64,000 nucleotides of DNA from Micromonospora okii (GCF_020884795.1 NZ_BBZF01000026.1:63052-127051); one strand, 5' to 3'; positions 7,844 to 16,392 are shown, counted from the first letter of the stretch. Translations and numbers: made by a program. Notes: generated by a model not told the origin, from the sequence alone.

Positions 7844-8645
7844 CCTGCTGGTAGCCGTACGCAGCGCGTTACTGGACGCGCTACAGGCCCTGCGGGAGCA
7901 TTCCGATGCTGTGATCGTGGTGGGAGCACAAGCAATCTACCTGCACACCGGGGCCGCCCCCGTCGCCTTGGCCGAAACGACCAAGGACTGCGACCTTGCA
8001 CTGGACACGCGCGCACTGCCACAGGAGCCACTGCTTGAGGCGGCCATGAGCGCAGCAGGCTTTCACCTGGATCTACAGGCGCGTCAGCCGGGAGCATGGC
8101 GGAACCCTAAAGGAATTCCGGTCGACCTGATGGTTCCGGAAGCGCTTGCCGGTGGCTCGAGCCGGCGCGCGGCAAGGATTCCACCACACTCCAGGAGTGC
8201 CGCCAGGAGGGCCGTGGGGCTGGAAGCTGCAGTCGTCGACCACGCCGCTACGGAGATACATGGGCTCGCTCCGGGGGACGGGCGAATCTACGTAGCCAAC
8301 GTAGCTGGGCCCGCCGCTTTGCTTGTGGCCAAGTTACACAAGATCGGCGAACGGCAGGAGACACCCCGGCGTCTTGTGGACAAGGACGCCCATGACATCT
8401 ACCGCTTGTTGGTAGCCGTGCCTACCGAGCGGTTCACCGCCATGCTGCCGCAGTTGCGGGCCGATGATCTCGCTGGCCAGGTTACCGATCGGGCCCTGGA
8501 ATTCCTTGCGGGCCTGTTCGCGGCAGGCCCCGACGCGCCAGGATCGATAATGGCGGGAAGGGCAGAGGAGGGCATCGGAGACCCGCCGGTTGTCGCGGCC
8601 GCCGTTTCTGCTCTGGCCGAGGACATCCTGGCTTCAGTGAGTTGA
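7821..8645 (+). CDS. AbiEii-like nucleotidyltransferase toxin
   Basis: This 274-residue protein resembles nucleotidyltransferases of the AbiEii/MenA class. It has the G-A-Q-A-IYLHTG turn followed by TTKDCDLAL with D56 and D58, the usual metal-binding pair of the fold. Later come KLHKIGER and DKDAHDIYRLL, corresponding to the K...R...KD..D motifs seen in AbiEii toxins. Such enzymes add nucleotides to tRNA or other targets and stop growth unless neutralised. The ATG at 7821 lies inside the end of the antitoxin gene. The AT-richer base composition matches that gene and not the surroundings, so the pair moved together. Target and activity are inferred from family only. Confidence 0.78.
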   Translation: MSGYGDADLLVAVRSALLDALQALREHSDAVIVVGAQAIYLHTGAAPVALAETTKDCDLALDTRALPQEPLLEAAMSAAGFHLDLQARQPGAWRNPKGIPVDLMVPEALAGGSSRRAARIPPHSRSAARRAVGLEAAVVDHAATEIHGLAPGDGRIYVANVAGPAALLVAKLHKIGERQETPRRLVDKDAHDIYRLLVAVPTERFTAMLPQLRADDLAGQVTDRALEFLAGLFAAGPDAPGSIMAGRAEEGIGDPPVVAAAVSALAEDILASVS

Positions 8646-8812
8646 CCACCTCGGCGATGCGCTAACGGGGGTACTCGTACGCCGGCTTGCGGCAGCGAGC
8701 AACGCCCGAACGCTCCCGCGTCTGCCGTCGGGCCGGGCCCCACTGCCGTCTGCCGGACAGCGGGCTGCCCGGCGGCTACCGCTGCCTACACCTCCTCCAC
8801 GAGCCGACGGGG
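8646..8812. other. Gap at the right edge of the toxin-antitoxin island
   Basis: About 170 bp without a convincing gene. The base composition returns here to the GC-rich norm. No direct repeat, tRNA end or integrase was found that would mark an attachment site. Confidence 0.5.
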
Positions 8813-8866
8813 TGAGAAGGGCCCCCTTCTCTACCGTGGGCGTTAACAAGGTGCCCTTCCTTGCAC
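8813..8866 (-). repeat. Two-hairpin dispersed repeat, copy A
   Basis: Read on the minus strand, this begins 3 bases after the TGA of the reductase gene. It runs AAGGAAGGGCACCTTG, GTTAAC, then a spacer with CGGTAGAG and a second arm AAGGGGGCCCTT. Both halves can fold, the second as a strong hairpin. It is one of six related copies in the window (others at 12245, 15487, 19760, 62477 and 63703). A terminator or 3'-end stabiliser role is plausible from its place. Confidence 0.85.
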
Positions 8867-9625
8867 TCAGGCCCTGGGGCCCCCGGCGACGTAGACGACC
8901 TGGCCGGAGACGAAGGACGCGCCCTCGCTGGCCAGGAACGAGATGGTGTGGGCGACGTCCTCCGGGCGGCCGACGCGGCGGACCGCGATCTCGGCCTCGG
9001 CGTGCTTCTGGAGGGTCTCGAAGTCCATCTTCATCCGGGCGGCGGTGGCGGCGGTCATGTCGGTGACGATGAAGCCGGGCGCGACCGCGTTGACGGTCAC
9101 CCCGAACGGGCCCAGCTCGATGGCGAGGGTCTTGGTGAAGCCCTGCATCCCGGCCTTCGCGGCGGCGTAGTTGGCCTGCCCCCGGTTGCCCAGCGCCGAG
9201 GTGCTGGAGAGGTTGACGATCCGGCCCCACTTCCGCTCGACCATGTGCCGCTGGACGGCCTGGCTGAACAGGAACGCGCCGCGCAGGTGGACGCCCAGCA
9301 CCGTGTCCCAGTCGGCGTCGGTCATCTTGAACAGCAGGTTGTCGCGGAGCACGCCGGCGTTGTTGACCAGCACGGTGGGCGCGCCCAGCTCGGCGGCGAC
9401 CCGCTCGACGGCGGCCTCCACCTGGGCGCGGTCGGCCACGTCGGCACCGACGCCGAGCGCCCGGCCGCCGGCCGCGACGACGGCGTCCACCGTGTCCCTG
9501 GTGGCCGACTCGTCGATGTCGACGACGGCGACGGCCAGGCCGTCGGCGGCGAGCCGGCGGGCGGTGGCCGCCCCGATCCCCCGCGCGGCCCCGGTGACGA
9601 TCGCTACCCGCTGCTCCTCGGACAT
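8867..9625 (-). CDS. fabG: 3-oxoacyl-ACP reductase-like short-chain dehydrogenase
   Basis: This 252-residue classical SDR has the TGAARGIG cofactor motif near residue 12, NNAG, the catalytic serine in NLSST, and the YAAAK pair of tyrosine and lysine. The extended variable segment (residues 188-220) and the ending FVSGQVVYVAGGPRA are like actinobacterial FabG paralogues. FabG reduces 3-oxoacyl-ACP in fatty acid synthesis, but a stand-alone gene away from a fab cluster could act on another ketone. The ATG at 9625 has a GGGAGG ribosome site. Its stop is adjacent to a two-hairpin repeat that probably ends the transcript. Confidence 0.85.
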   Translation of the reverse strand: MSEEQRVAIVTGAARGIGAATARRLAADGLAVAVVDIDESATRDTVDAVVAAGGRALGVGADVADRAQVEAAVERVAAELGAPTVLVNNAGVLRDNLLFKMTDADWDTVLGVHLRGAFLFSQAVQRHMVERKWGRIVNLSSTSALGNRGQANYAAAKAGMQGFTKTLAIELGPFGVTVNAVAPGFIVTDMTAATAARMKMDFETLQKHAEAEIAVRRVGRPEDVAHTISFLASEGASFVSGQVVYVAGGPRA

Positions 9626-9743
9626 GCCTACCTCCCGGTAACCTACGGCGATCCCCGGAGCCTAGCCGACCCCGGCCCCCGACCGGCGGCCCCGTTTCGC
9701 CCGGCGGCGGGCGGCGGGCGGCTGCCGGTCGGGCGGGCGGCGG

Positions 9744-11396
9744 TCAGAAGCCGGACCCCCGGCACAGCCGGATCCAGCGGTAGCCGTACCCGGAGAGCTT
9801 CAGGGCGTCGAGCTTGCCCACCTCGCCGTAGTTGCGGTCGGCGAGCACGTCGAGCGGCAGGTCCGCCTCGGCGGCGAGCGTGCCGAGGTCGACCTCCACG
9901 TCCTCGGTGCCGAGGTTGTGCAGGAAGACCATCGTCCCGGTCGGGCCGTCGGCCCGGTGGGCGAGCACCCCGGCCGGCATCGGCACGTCGATGTGGGTGG
10001 TGGAGCCGGAGCCGATCTCCGGGGCCTCGCGCAGCGTCCGGATCATCCGCTCGAACCAGGACAGCAGCGAGCGGTGGTCGCCGCGCTGGGCGGTGACGTT
10101 GACCTTCTCGTACGAGTAGTCGCCGGAGTCGATGACCGGGCGGACCAGCTTCTCCGCGTCGGCCGTGGAGAAGCCGGCGTTGGGCTTGAAGGACCACTGC
10201 ATGGGGGTACGGATCGCCTCCCGGCCGGGCAGCGACAGGTCCTCGCCCATGCCGATCTCCTCCCCGTACCGCAGCACCGGGGTGCCGCGCAGCGAGAACT
10301 GGAGCGCGTACGCCAGCTCGACGCGGCGCCGGTCGTTGCCGAGCATCGGGGCGAGCCGGCGGCGGATGCCCCGGTCGTAGATGCGCATCTCCTCGTCGGG
10401 GCCGAACTCGGCGTACACCTGGTTGCGCTGCTCGGCGGTGAGCCGCGACAGGTCGATCTCGTCGTGGTTGCGCAGGAACGTGGCCCACTGCCCGCCGGTG
10501 GGCAGGGTGGGGGTGTCCCGCAGGGCCTCGATCACCGGCTCCGGGTCGCGGCGGGCCAGGGCGAGCATGAGCCGGCCGTTGAGCATGAAGTCGAAGAGCA
10601 TGTGGATGCGGTTGCCGGAGCCGCCGCCGTCGCCGAAGAACTCGGGGAGCTGGTCGGGCTCCACGTTGGCCTCGGCGAGCAGGACGGCGTCGCCCCGCCG
10701 CCACTGCACGTGCTGGCGCAGCTCGGAGAGGAACTCGAAGTCCTTCGGGGAGTTCGGGTTGCCCGGCTCGGTCAGCTCGATGATGAACGGCACGGCGTCC
10801 ATGCGGAACCCGGAGACGCCGAGCTGGAGCCAGAAGGAGACGATCTTCTTGACCTCCTCGCGTACCTGGGGGTTCGCGAAGTTGAGGTCCGGTTGGTACT
10901 TGTAGAAGCGGTGGTAGTACCACGCTTTGGCGGCCCGGTCGTAGCTCCACGTCTCGTTCTGCTCGCCGGGGAAGACCATGCCCTGGTGCCGGTCGGCCGG
11001 CTCGTGCTCGGACCAGACGAACCAGTCGCGGTACGGCGAGTCGGGCGACGAGCGGGCGGACTGGAACCACGGGTGCTCGTCGGAGGTGTGGTTGACCACC
11101 AGGTCGATGATCACGCGGATGCCCCGGTTCTGCGCCTGGTGCAGCAGCTCGGCGAAGTCGCCGAGGGTGCCGAAGCGCGGGTCCACGTTGTAGAAGTCGG
11201 TGACGTCGTAGCCGTCGTCCTTGTTCGGCGACGGGTGGATGGGGTGCAGCCACAGGCAGGTCACCCCCAGCCGGGCCAGGTAGTCGAGGCGGCCGATCAG
11301 GCCGCGGATGTCGCCGACCCCGTCGCCGTCCGAGTCTGCGTACGTGTCGATGTCGAGGCAGTAGACGACGGCCTCGGAGTACCACCTGTCACCCAT
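9744..11396 (-). CDS. GH13 trehalose synthase / alpha-glucosidase-like enzyme
   Basis: The 550-residue protein is a glycoside hydrolase family 13 barrel very close in layout to maltose alpha-D-glucosyltransferase (trehalose synthase, TreS). Motifs are DGVGDIRGL, DDGYDVTDFYNVDPRFG, DLVVNHTSD, GFRMDAVPF with nucleophile D200, LLAEANVEPDQ with acid/base E242, and FLRNHDEID with D312. It is slightly shorter than usual TreS and opens directly at YSEAVVYCLDIDTY. It would interconvert maltose and trehalose or act as an alpha-glucosidase in the cytoplasm. There is no signal peptide. Start ATG 11396 is chosen because sequence upstream is not protein-like. It is divergent from the DedA gene. Confidence 0.85.
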   Translation of the reverse strand: MGDRWYSEAVVYCLDIDTYADSDGDGVGDIRGLIGRLDYLARLGVTCLWLHPIHPSPNKDDGYDVTDFYNVDPRFGTLGDFAELLHQAQNRGIRVIIDLVVNHTSDEHPWFQSARSSPDSPYRDWFVWSEHEPADRHQGMVFPGEQNETWSYDRAAKAWYYHRFYKYQPDLNFANPQVREEVKKIVSFWLQLGVSGFRMDAVPFIIELTEPGNPNSPKDFEFLSELRQHVQWRRGDAVLLAEANVEPDQLPEFFGDGGGSGNRIHMLFDFMLNGRLMLALARRDPEPVIEALRDTPTLPTGGQWATFLRNHDEIDLSRLTAEQRNQVYAEFGPDEEMRIYDRGIRRRLAPMLGNDRRRVELAYALQFSLRGTPVLRYGEEIGMGEDLSLPGREAIRTPMQWSFKPNAGFSTADAEKLVRPVIDSGDYSYEKVNVTAQRGDHRSLLSWFERMIRTLREAPEIGSGSTTHIDVPMPAGVLAHRADGPTGTMVFLHNLGTEDVEVDLGTLAAEADLPLDVLADRNYGEVGKLDALKLSGYGYRWIRLCRGSGF

Positions 11397-11571
11397 GCGG
11401 GGGAAACTTCTCCGCTTCCACCTTTCGGCAAACGTGAGCGCCTCCCGCATCGGCGTCCGGGTGGGTTGGTGGCGGTGCGCGGCCGTGAGACGCCCGTCAT
11501 CGGCGGGTGTGATCGGTCCGGGGGTGGGTACCACCTTCCGATCCCCCCGGCGCAGCAGCGGAAGGAACCCG

Positions 11572-12234
11572 ATGGCCAACGCCCAGGACGTCGACCCGTC
11601 GCAGTTCACCGGCCTGACCGGCTGGGTGGCCGACGTCATCGACTCGCTGGGCGCGGTCGGCGTGGCCGCGCTGGTGGCGCTGGAGAGCATCATCCCGCCC
11701 ATCCCCAGCGAGATCGTGCTGGCGATGGCCGGCTACCTCTCGTCGCAGGGCCGGTTCAACGTCGTGCTCATCGTGGTCGCCGCGACGGTCGGCTCGCTGG
11801 TCGGCGCGCTCGTCCTCTACTGGCTCGGCGCGGCGGTCGGCGAGGACCGCCTGAAGCGCTGGCTCGACCACATCCCCCTGGTGGACACCGACGACCTGGA
11901 GAAGGCCGACCGCTGGTTCGAGCGGCACGGCCGGTGGGCCGTGCTGATCGGCCGGTTGGTGCCGGTGGTCCGGAGCCTGGTCTCCGTCCCGGCCGGGGCG
12001 AACCGGATGCCGCTGGGCGAGTTCGTCCTGCTCACCACGCTGGGCAGCGGGGTGTGGAACGGGTTGATCGTCGGAGCCGGCTACGCGCTCGGCTCGCGCT
12101 GGCAGGAGGTCGACCGGTTCAGCAGTTGGTTCAACTACGCGATCTTCGCCGTCTTCGGGCTCATGATCGTGAGCTGGGTGGTGAAGAAGGTGCGCCGCCG
12201 CCGCGACCGGCGGTCCGTGACCGCCGGTCGCTGA
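11572..12234 (+). CDS. DedA family membrane protein
   Basis: This 220-residue protein is a DedA/SNARE-associated (VTT) membrane protein. Features are the first helix followed by IIPPIPSEIVLAMAGYLSSQG, the re-entrant region GRWAVLIGRLVPVVRSLVSVPAGANRMPLGEF with the conserved arginine and G-x-x-x-M pattern, and a final helix with a basic tail KKVRRRRDRR. Members are thought to move phospholipids such as undecaprenyl phosphate or phosphatidylethanolamine across the membrane. The ATG at 11572 follows a GGAAGGAA ribosome site. It stands alone, divergent from the GH13 gene and convergent with a chitinase. Confidence 0.92.
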   Translation: MANAQDVDPSQFTGLTGWVADVIDSLGAVGVAALVALESIIPPIPSEIVLAMAGYLSSQGRFNVVLIVVAATVGSLVGALVLYWLGAAVGEDRLKRWLDHIPLVDTDDLEKADRWFERHGRWAVLIGRLVPVVRSLVSVPAGANRMPLGEFVLLTTLGSGVWNGLIVGAGYALGSRWQEVDRFSSWFNYAIFAVFGLMIVSWVVKKVRRRRDRRSVTAGR

Positions 12235-12244
12235 CGTGGTGCCG

Positions 12245-12305
12245 CCCGCGGTGGAGAGGGGAACCCCTCCCCACCGCGGGCGTCGACGGGGTGTCTCTCC
12301 TCGCG
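12245..12305 (-). repeat. Two-hairpin dispersed repeat, copy B, with a 36-nt stem-loop
   Basis: On the minus strand it begins just after the chitinase TGA and carries the GTCGAC version of the core. It ends in a nearly perfect stem-loop at 12245-12280 (arms CCCGCGGTGG and CCACCGCGGG with an inner GAGGGG/CCCCTC). Because it sits between convergent genes 10 bp after the DedA stop, the stem can act as a terminator for both. Confidence 0.8.
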
Positions 12306-12310
12306 CCGAC

Positions 12311-13864
12311 TCAGAAGCCGACGCTGATGGAGGTGAACTCCCAGTTGTTCTGGGCGATGCCGGAGCAGTTCTCCATCACGCCCCCGCCCGGGCACGGCCG
12401 GTCGCGGTTGACCGACCAGAAGGTGAAGCGGGACAGGCCCCGGGCCTTCGCCCAGTCACGGATCTGCGTCCAGGTCGCCGGCGAGGTCAGCTCCTGCTGG
12501 TCGGAGAGGCCGTTCATGCCGGAGATGCCCATGCGCGAGTACGCGGTGGCGTCGGACCAGCCGAAGGCGCTCTTCAGCGCGTTCTTCAGACCCTCGGCCG
12601 CGTTGATCGTGCTCTGGTACATGTTCGCGCCGCCGTTGAAGTCGAACGGCATGATCGTGTACGTGTCGATGTCCACCCCGAGGGCCGCGGCCTGGTTGAT
12701 CAGCCGGATGCCGTGGGACGTCGGCCCGGTGGTCGCGGTGCCGAAGGTGATGATGGTCTTGATCCCCGGGTTCTTCTGCTTGACGATCTTCAGCGCGCCG
12801 AGGATGCGGTCCTGCACGACCGCGTTCTCGAACTCGTCGCTGTTCTCGATGTCGACGTCGATCGCCTTCAGCCCGTACGCGTCGATCACCTTCTGGTACG
12901 CCCCGGCCAACTCGGCGGCGGAGGAGCAGTTCGGGCCGAGCTTGTTGCCGCTCCACCCGCCGATGGACGGGATGATGTCGCCGCCGGCCGCCCGGATCGC
13001 GGCGATGGCGTTGGCGTGCGCGCCGCTGGTGAGCGACCCGGTGCCGTCCCAGGCCGGCGTGCAGCCGCCGCCGGAGAGGATGAACGCCATGGTGAACCAC
13101 TTGACGCCGGTCGCGCTCATCACCGTCGCGGGCGCGGGCGGGTTGCCCCAACCCGGGTAGTAGTACGGTGCGACGGCCATCGACCCGGTGCCGCCGGTGC
13201 AGCCGGTGGTGGTGCCCGAGACGGCGGGCGACTTCGCCGACTCGCCGGAGGCGTTGTACGCCGCCACGGTGTAGCTGTGCGCGGAGCAGGTGGCCAGCCC
13301 GGAGACGGTGGCGGAGGTGGCGGTGACGGTGGCCTTGACGGCGTCGCCCTCGTACACCCGGTAGCCGGTCACACCGGTGACCGCGTTCCAGGCCAGGGAG
13401 ATCGACGACGTCGCGGTGCCGGTGACCCGCAGCCCGCCCGGGGTGGCCGGGCCGGTCGGGGTGCCGCCGCCGGTGCAGGAGGCGCCGTTGACGGTGCAGT
13501 TGGTCGGGTCGCCGGAGCCGGTGACGATGAAGCCGAACGAGGCGCTGGCTCCCGGGGCGAGGGAGCCGTTCCAGGACCTGTTGACGGCGGTGACGCGCTG
13601 GCCCGACGTGGTGATCGTGGTGTCCCAGAAGGAGCTGACCGAGCTGCCCGTAGGCAGGTCGAACTGGACGTTCCAGGAGCTGATGCTGGTCGAGGCGTCG
13701 TTGGTGACGGTGAACCGCGCCTCGTACCCGCTGCTCCAGTTCGCCGTGCGGACGAAGGCGGCGGTCGCCGCCGACGCGGCCGATGGGGCGATGAGGGTGG
13801 CCGCGACGACGGCGGCGGCGATCCCGGCGGCGAATATCGCCGCGCGGGGGGAACGGAGTTTCAC
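12311..13864 (-). CDS. Secreted GH18 chitinase with CBM2 and fibronectin III domains
   Basis: This 517-residue protein carries a twin-basic signal peptide ending near AASAATAA. A cellulose/chitin-binding CBM2 domain follows (about 34-132, with NWSSGYEARFTVTN and SWNGSLAPGASASFGF), then a fibronectin III domain (about 140-225) and a GH18 barrel (about 230-517). The catalytic motif is D336-V-D338-I-E340, with YYYPGWG and SIGGWSG also present. It would cleave chitin outside the cell. The start is GTG 13864 with a GGAGG ribosome site. It lies 120 bp after a second chitinase on the same strand, with a stem-loop between, so it may have its own promoter. CBM2 and GH18 combinations are common in soil actinobacteria. 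Confidence 0.93.
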   Translation of the reverse strand: MKLRSPRAAIFAAGIAAAVVAATLIAPSAASAATAAFVRTANWSSGYEARFTVTNDASTSISSWNVQFDLPTGSSVSSFWDTTITTSGQRVTAVNRSWNGSLAPGASASFGFIVTGSGDPTNCTVNGASCTGGGTPTGPATPGGLRVTGTATSSISLAWNAVTGVTGYRVYEGDAVKATVTATSATVSGLATCSAHSYTVAAYNASGESAKSPAVSGTTTGCTGGTGSMAVAPYYYPGWGNPPAPATVMSATGVKWFTMAFILSGGGCTPAWDGTGSLTSGAHANAIAAIRAAGGDIIPSIGGWSGNKLGPNCSSAAELAGAYQKVIDAYGLKAIDVDIENSDEFENAVVQDRILGALKIVKQKNPGIKTIITFGTATTGPTSHGIRLINQAAALGVDIDTYTIMPFDFNGGANMYQSTINAAEGLKNALKSAFGWSDATAYSRMGISGMNGLSDQQELTSPATWTQIRDWAKARGLSRFTFWSVNRDRPCPGGGVMENCSGIAQNNWEFTSISVGF

Positions 13865-13916
13865 GGTGGCCTCCAGGGACCGGTGGTGGGGGTTTCCGCC
13901 CGAGGGGGTGGGCGGT

Positions 13917-13945
13917 CCGCCGGCCCGCGCGGGGCGGGCCGGCGG
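13917..13945. terminator. GC stem-loop between the two chitinase genes
   Basis: Arms CCGCCGGCCCGC and GCGGGCCGGCGG pair perfectly around a 5-nt loop. It lies 40 bp after the upstream chitinase and 53 bp before the next start, so it is an intergenic terminator or attenuator. Beside it (13961-14001) is a roughly 20-bp imperfect duplication of the end of the upstream chitinase gene. Confidence 0.6.
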
Positions 13946-13984
13946 TCACGCGGTGTGGTGCGGGTCAGGGCAGGGTGGGGCGGG

Positions 13985-15397
13985 TCACGGCAGGGTGGCG
14001 AGGTGCGGCTTGACGGTGCGGGCGAAGTTGTTGCCGTTGCTGACGTCCCAGTTGATCGACCAGGTCATCGCGCCCCGGATGCCCGGGTAGGTGCGCGGCG
14101 GGCGGAAGCTGCCGCAGTTGGTGCCCTTGGCCAGGCAGTCGAGGGCCGCGTTGACGACGCTCGGGGAGACGATGCCGCCGCCGGCCGCGCCGGGGCCGGC
14201 GGGCAGGCCGAGGCCGACCTGGTCGGGACGCAGCCCGTTCTCGAGCTGGATGCAGGCGAGGGCGACGATGAAGTTGACCGTGCCCTGGCCGTACGCGGCG
14301 TTCTGGTCGCAGCCGAGCATCGCCCCGGAGTTGTAGAACTGGGTGTTGACGACGGTGAGGATGTCCTTGATGTCCAGCGCGAGCTTGAAGTAGCTGGAGG
14401 CCGGGTTCTGCATGTCGATGGTCTGCGGCGCCATGGCGATGATCAGGCTCGGCCCGACCTTCGCCCGCAGGGAACGCAGCGCCTGGGCCATGTACGTCGG
14501 GTTGAGCCCGTTCTCCAGGTCGATGTCGACGCCGTCGAAGCCGTACCGCTGGATGAGGGCGTAGGCGCTGTCGGCGAACGCGGTGGCCGAGGAGGCGCTG
14601 TTCACCGCGACCCGGCCGGTCTCGCCGCCGACCGAGAGGATGACCTTCTTGCCGCGCGCCCGCAGCGTCCGCACGTCGGCGGAGAAGTCGGCGTCGGTGT
14701 AGCCGCCGAGGGAGGCGGAGAGGCCGGGGTCGACGGCGAAGGTGACCGCGCCGGGGGTCGAGGTGGCCTCGGCGAAGGAGACCGCCACCACGTCGTACTC
14801 GGCGGGGACGTCGCGCAGCCGCAGCTCGACGGCCGGGTTGTCGAAGTTGTGCCAGTAGCCGGTGAGCAGGCGCTTGGGCAGGTCGCTGCTCGGCGGCGGC
14901 GAGGTGGTCGGCGGCGCGCTGGTCGTGGGCGGCGGGGTGGTGGGCGGCGCGCTGGTCACCGGCGGCGCGCTGGTCGTGGCCGGCGGGGTGGTGGGCACGG
15001 CGCCGCCGCAGGGGGCGTCGTTCACCCGGCAGTTCGTCGGGCTGCCGGTGCCGGTGGCGAGGAAGCCGAACGTCGCGGACGCGCCGGGGGCGAGGCTGCC
15101 GTTCCAGGAGCGGTTGGTGAAGGTGAACCGCTGGCCGGAGGAGGTCAGCAGGGCGTCCCAGTAGCTGCCGACGGTGGTGCCGGCGGGCAGGTCGAAGGCG
15201 AGCGTCCAGCTGGAGATGGCGGTGGACCCGCCGTTGGTGATCGTGTACCGACCCTCCCAGCCGCCTCCCCAGTCGGAGGCCTTCACAAAGGTCGCGGTGG
15301 GGCCGGCGGCGTACGCCGGCAGCGCCACCCAGGCCGCCCCGACGGTCGCGGCTACCGCCGTGACCATGCCGAGGACAAGGGATCTAGAACGCTTCAT
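13985..15397 (-). CDS. Secreted GH18 chitinase with CBM2 domain
   Basis: The 470-residue protein starts MKRSRSLVLGMV, a signal peptide cut near ALPAYA. A CBM2 domain (about 32-128, with DWGGGWEGRYTITN) is followed by a long Pro-Thr-Ser linker and a GH18 barrel (about 175-470) with SVGGETG and the catalytic motif D291-I-D293-L-E295 in FDGVDIDLEN. This barrel resembles ChiC/ChiD-type bacterial chitinases and differs from that of the chitinase downstream. ATG 15397 is preferred over a start 10 codons upstream because GGAGGG lies just before it and it gives a clean signal peptide. An AT-rich promoter and a possible DasR-like site lie upstream. Confidence 0.93.
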   Translation of the reverse strand: MKRSRSLVLGMVTAVAATVGAAWVALPAYAAGPTATFVKASDWGGGWEGRYTITNGGSTAISSWTLAFDLPAGTTVGSYWDALLTSSGQRFTFTNRSWNGSLAPGASATFGFLATGTGSPTNCRVNDAPCGGAVPTTPPATTSAPPVTSAPPTTPPPTTSAPPTTSPPPSSDLPKRLLTGYWHNFDNPAVELRLRDVPAEYDVVAVSFAEATSTPGAVTFAVDPGLSASLGGYTDADFSADVRTLRARGKKVILSVGGETGRVAVNSASSATAFADSAYALIQRYGFDGVDIDLENGLNPTYMAQALRSLRAKVGPSLIIAMAPQTIDMQNPASSYFKLALDIKDILTVVNTQFYNSGAMLGCDQNAAYGQGTVNFIVALACIQLENGLRPDQVGLGLPAGPGAAGGGIVSPSVVNAALDCLAKGTNCGSFRPPRTYPGIRGAMTWSINWDVSNGNNFARTVKPHLATLP

Positions 15398-15424
15398 GCA
15401 ACCCTCCGAGGGTGGGGCTGTATC

Positions 15425-15481
15425 CAAGCCCGTCTAAGTAGGGCTTATTATTAGGAGTGTTAACTGATTCTGTCCAGACCG
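15425..15481 (-). promoter_or_regulatory. AT-rich chitinase promoter with a DasR/chi-type operator-like site
   Basis: The 5' region of the chitinase holds a rare AT-rich run (TAATAATAAG on the minus strand) and a TTAACA box 17 bases before TACTTA. At 15470-15481 the plus strand reads CTGTCCAGACCG, matching 9 of 12 positions of TGGTCCAGACCT, the repeat known in Streptomyces chitinase promoters and bound by the GlcNAc regulator DasR. Only one copy is seen, so the assignment is tentative. Confidence 0.4.
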
Positions 15482-15486
15482 TAAAG

Positions 15487-15534
15487 AAGGGCAGCTTGTC
15501 GACGCCTCCGGTGGAGAGGGGCTCCCCTCTCACC
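15487..15534 (+). repeat. Two-hairpin dispersed repeat, copy C
   Basis: It reads AAGGGCAGCTTGTCGACGCC and then a hairpin at 15510-15534 (GGTGGAGAGGGG against CCCCTCTCACC). It lies between the end of the YidC-like gene and the chitinase promoter. Unlike copies A, B, D and F it does not start directly at a stop codon in its own orientation. Confidence 0.75.
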
Positions 15535-15590
15535 CTGCCGAGACGTGGGCGAGCCGCGCTCCCGGCGTCGAGACGGAGCGGGACCCCCGC

Positions 15591-16325
15591 TCAGCCGGCC
15601 GGCATCGGCCGGGGACGACGCAGCACCGCCTGCTCGGCGGCGGTCCAGGCCGTCGTGGCGACCAGGTAGAGCACCGCCGCCAGCGGCACCATCAGCGCCG
15701 CCACCACGGTCAGGTACGGCACCAGCGGGACCAGCCGGGCCAGGACGGCCGCGCCCGACCCGCCGGTCGGCGTACCCGCCTCGGCGTCGACGGCCGCCAC
15801 CGCGCGGGCCCGCCGGGACGACCACCAGGCCAGCGCCACCAGCGCCGCGAGCAGCGCCCCGAACAGCGGCCCGGCCGCCCCGCCGAGGCCGTCGGAGACG
15901 TGCCAGCCCAGCGGCACCCCGGCGAGCCGCTCGTCGAGCAGCCCGGTGCCGCCCTCGTCGGTGCTGAACAGCCGGTACATGACGATGAGGAACGGGGCCT
16001 GGAGCAGCGCCGGCAGGCAGCCCGCGACCGGGTTCGCCCCGGCCGACCGGTAGAGGGCGAACAGCTCACCCTGCAACCGGGCCGGGTCGTCGGCATACCG
16101 GCGTCGCAGGTCGCGGACCTGCGGGGCGAGGGCCGCGCGGCGCCGCTCCCCGCGCACCTGGGCCAGGGTGAGCGGCGAGATCAGCAGCCGGACGACGACG
16201 GTGAAGCCGACGATGGCGGCGGCCGTGGCGGCCCCGCCGGCCAGCGGGTGCAGCGCGTCGGCGAGCCAGGTGACGGCGGTGGCGGCGACGCCGACCGGGC
16301 CGTGCAGCGGTGCGAAGGTGAGCAT
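15591..16325 (-). CDS. YidC/Oxa1-family membrane insertase paralogue
   Basis: The 244-residue protein matches the YidC/Oxa1 insertase core. It has a first helix, a cytosolic coiled hairpin (AQVRGERRRAALAPQVRDLRRRYADDPARL, given here in parts: the ERRR-LAPQ-LRRRY pattern), and the motif GCLPALLQAPFLIVMYRLF typical of the second helix. Three more hydrophobic segments follow. The first helix contains VVVRLLISPL, whose arginine corresponds to the positively charged groove residue. Insertases place small membrane proteins into the bilayer. The main yidC is normally near the replication origin with rpmH and rnpA, which are not here, so this is a second copy. It follows a DUF6412 gene. Confidence 0.9.
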   Translation of the reverse strand: MLTFAPLHGPVGVAATAVTWLADALHPLAGGAATAAAIVGFTVVVRLLISPLTLAQVRGERRRAALAPQVRDLRRRYADDPARLQGELFALYRSAGANPVAGCLPALLQAPFLIVMYRLFSTDEGGTGLLDERLAGVPLGWHVSDGLGGAAGPLFGALLAALVALAWWSSRRARAVAAVDAEAGTPTGGSGAAVLARLVPLVPYLTVVAALMVPLAAVLYLVATTAWTAAEQAVLRRPRPMPAG

Positions 16326-16392
16326 GGGTGACCCCTCGATGGCGATTCCGGGTGCCCCGGCCGGCCTCGTGGATGGGACGGCGGCCGACCCC

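Noticed and set aside
8646..8812. Integration site for the AT-rich island
   Set aside because: No direct repeats flanking 6.6-8.8 kb and no tRNA end could be found by eye.
13961..14001. Duplicated end of the chitinase gene as an attachment site
   Set aside because: It is a short imperfect tandem duplication with no integrase or tRNA nearby.
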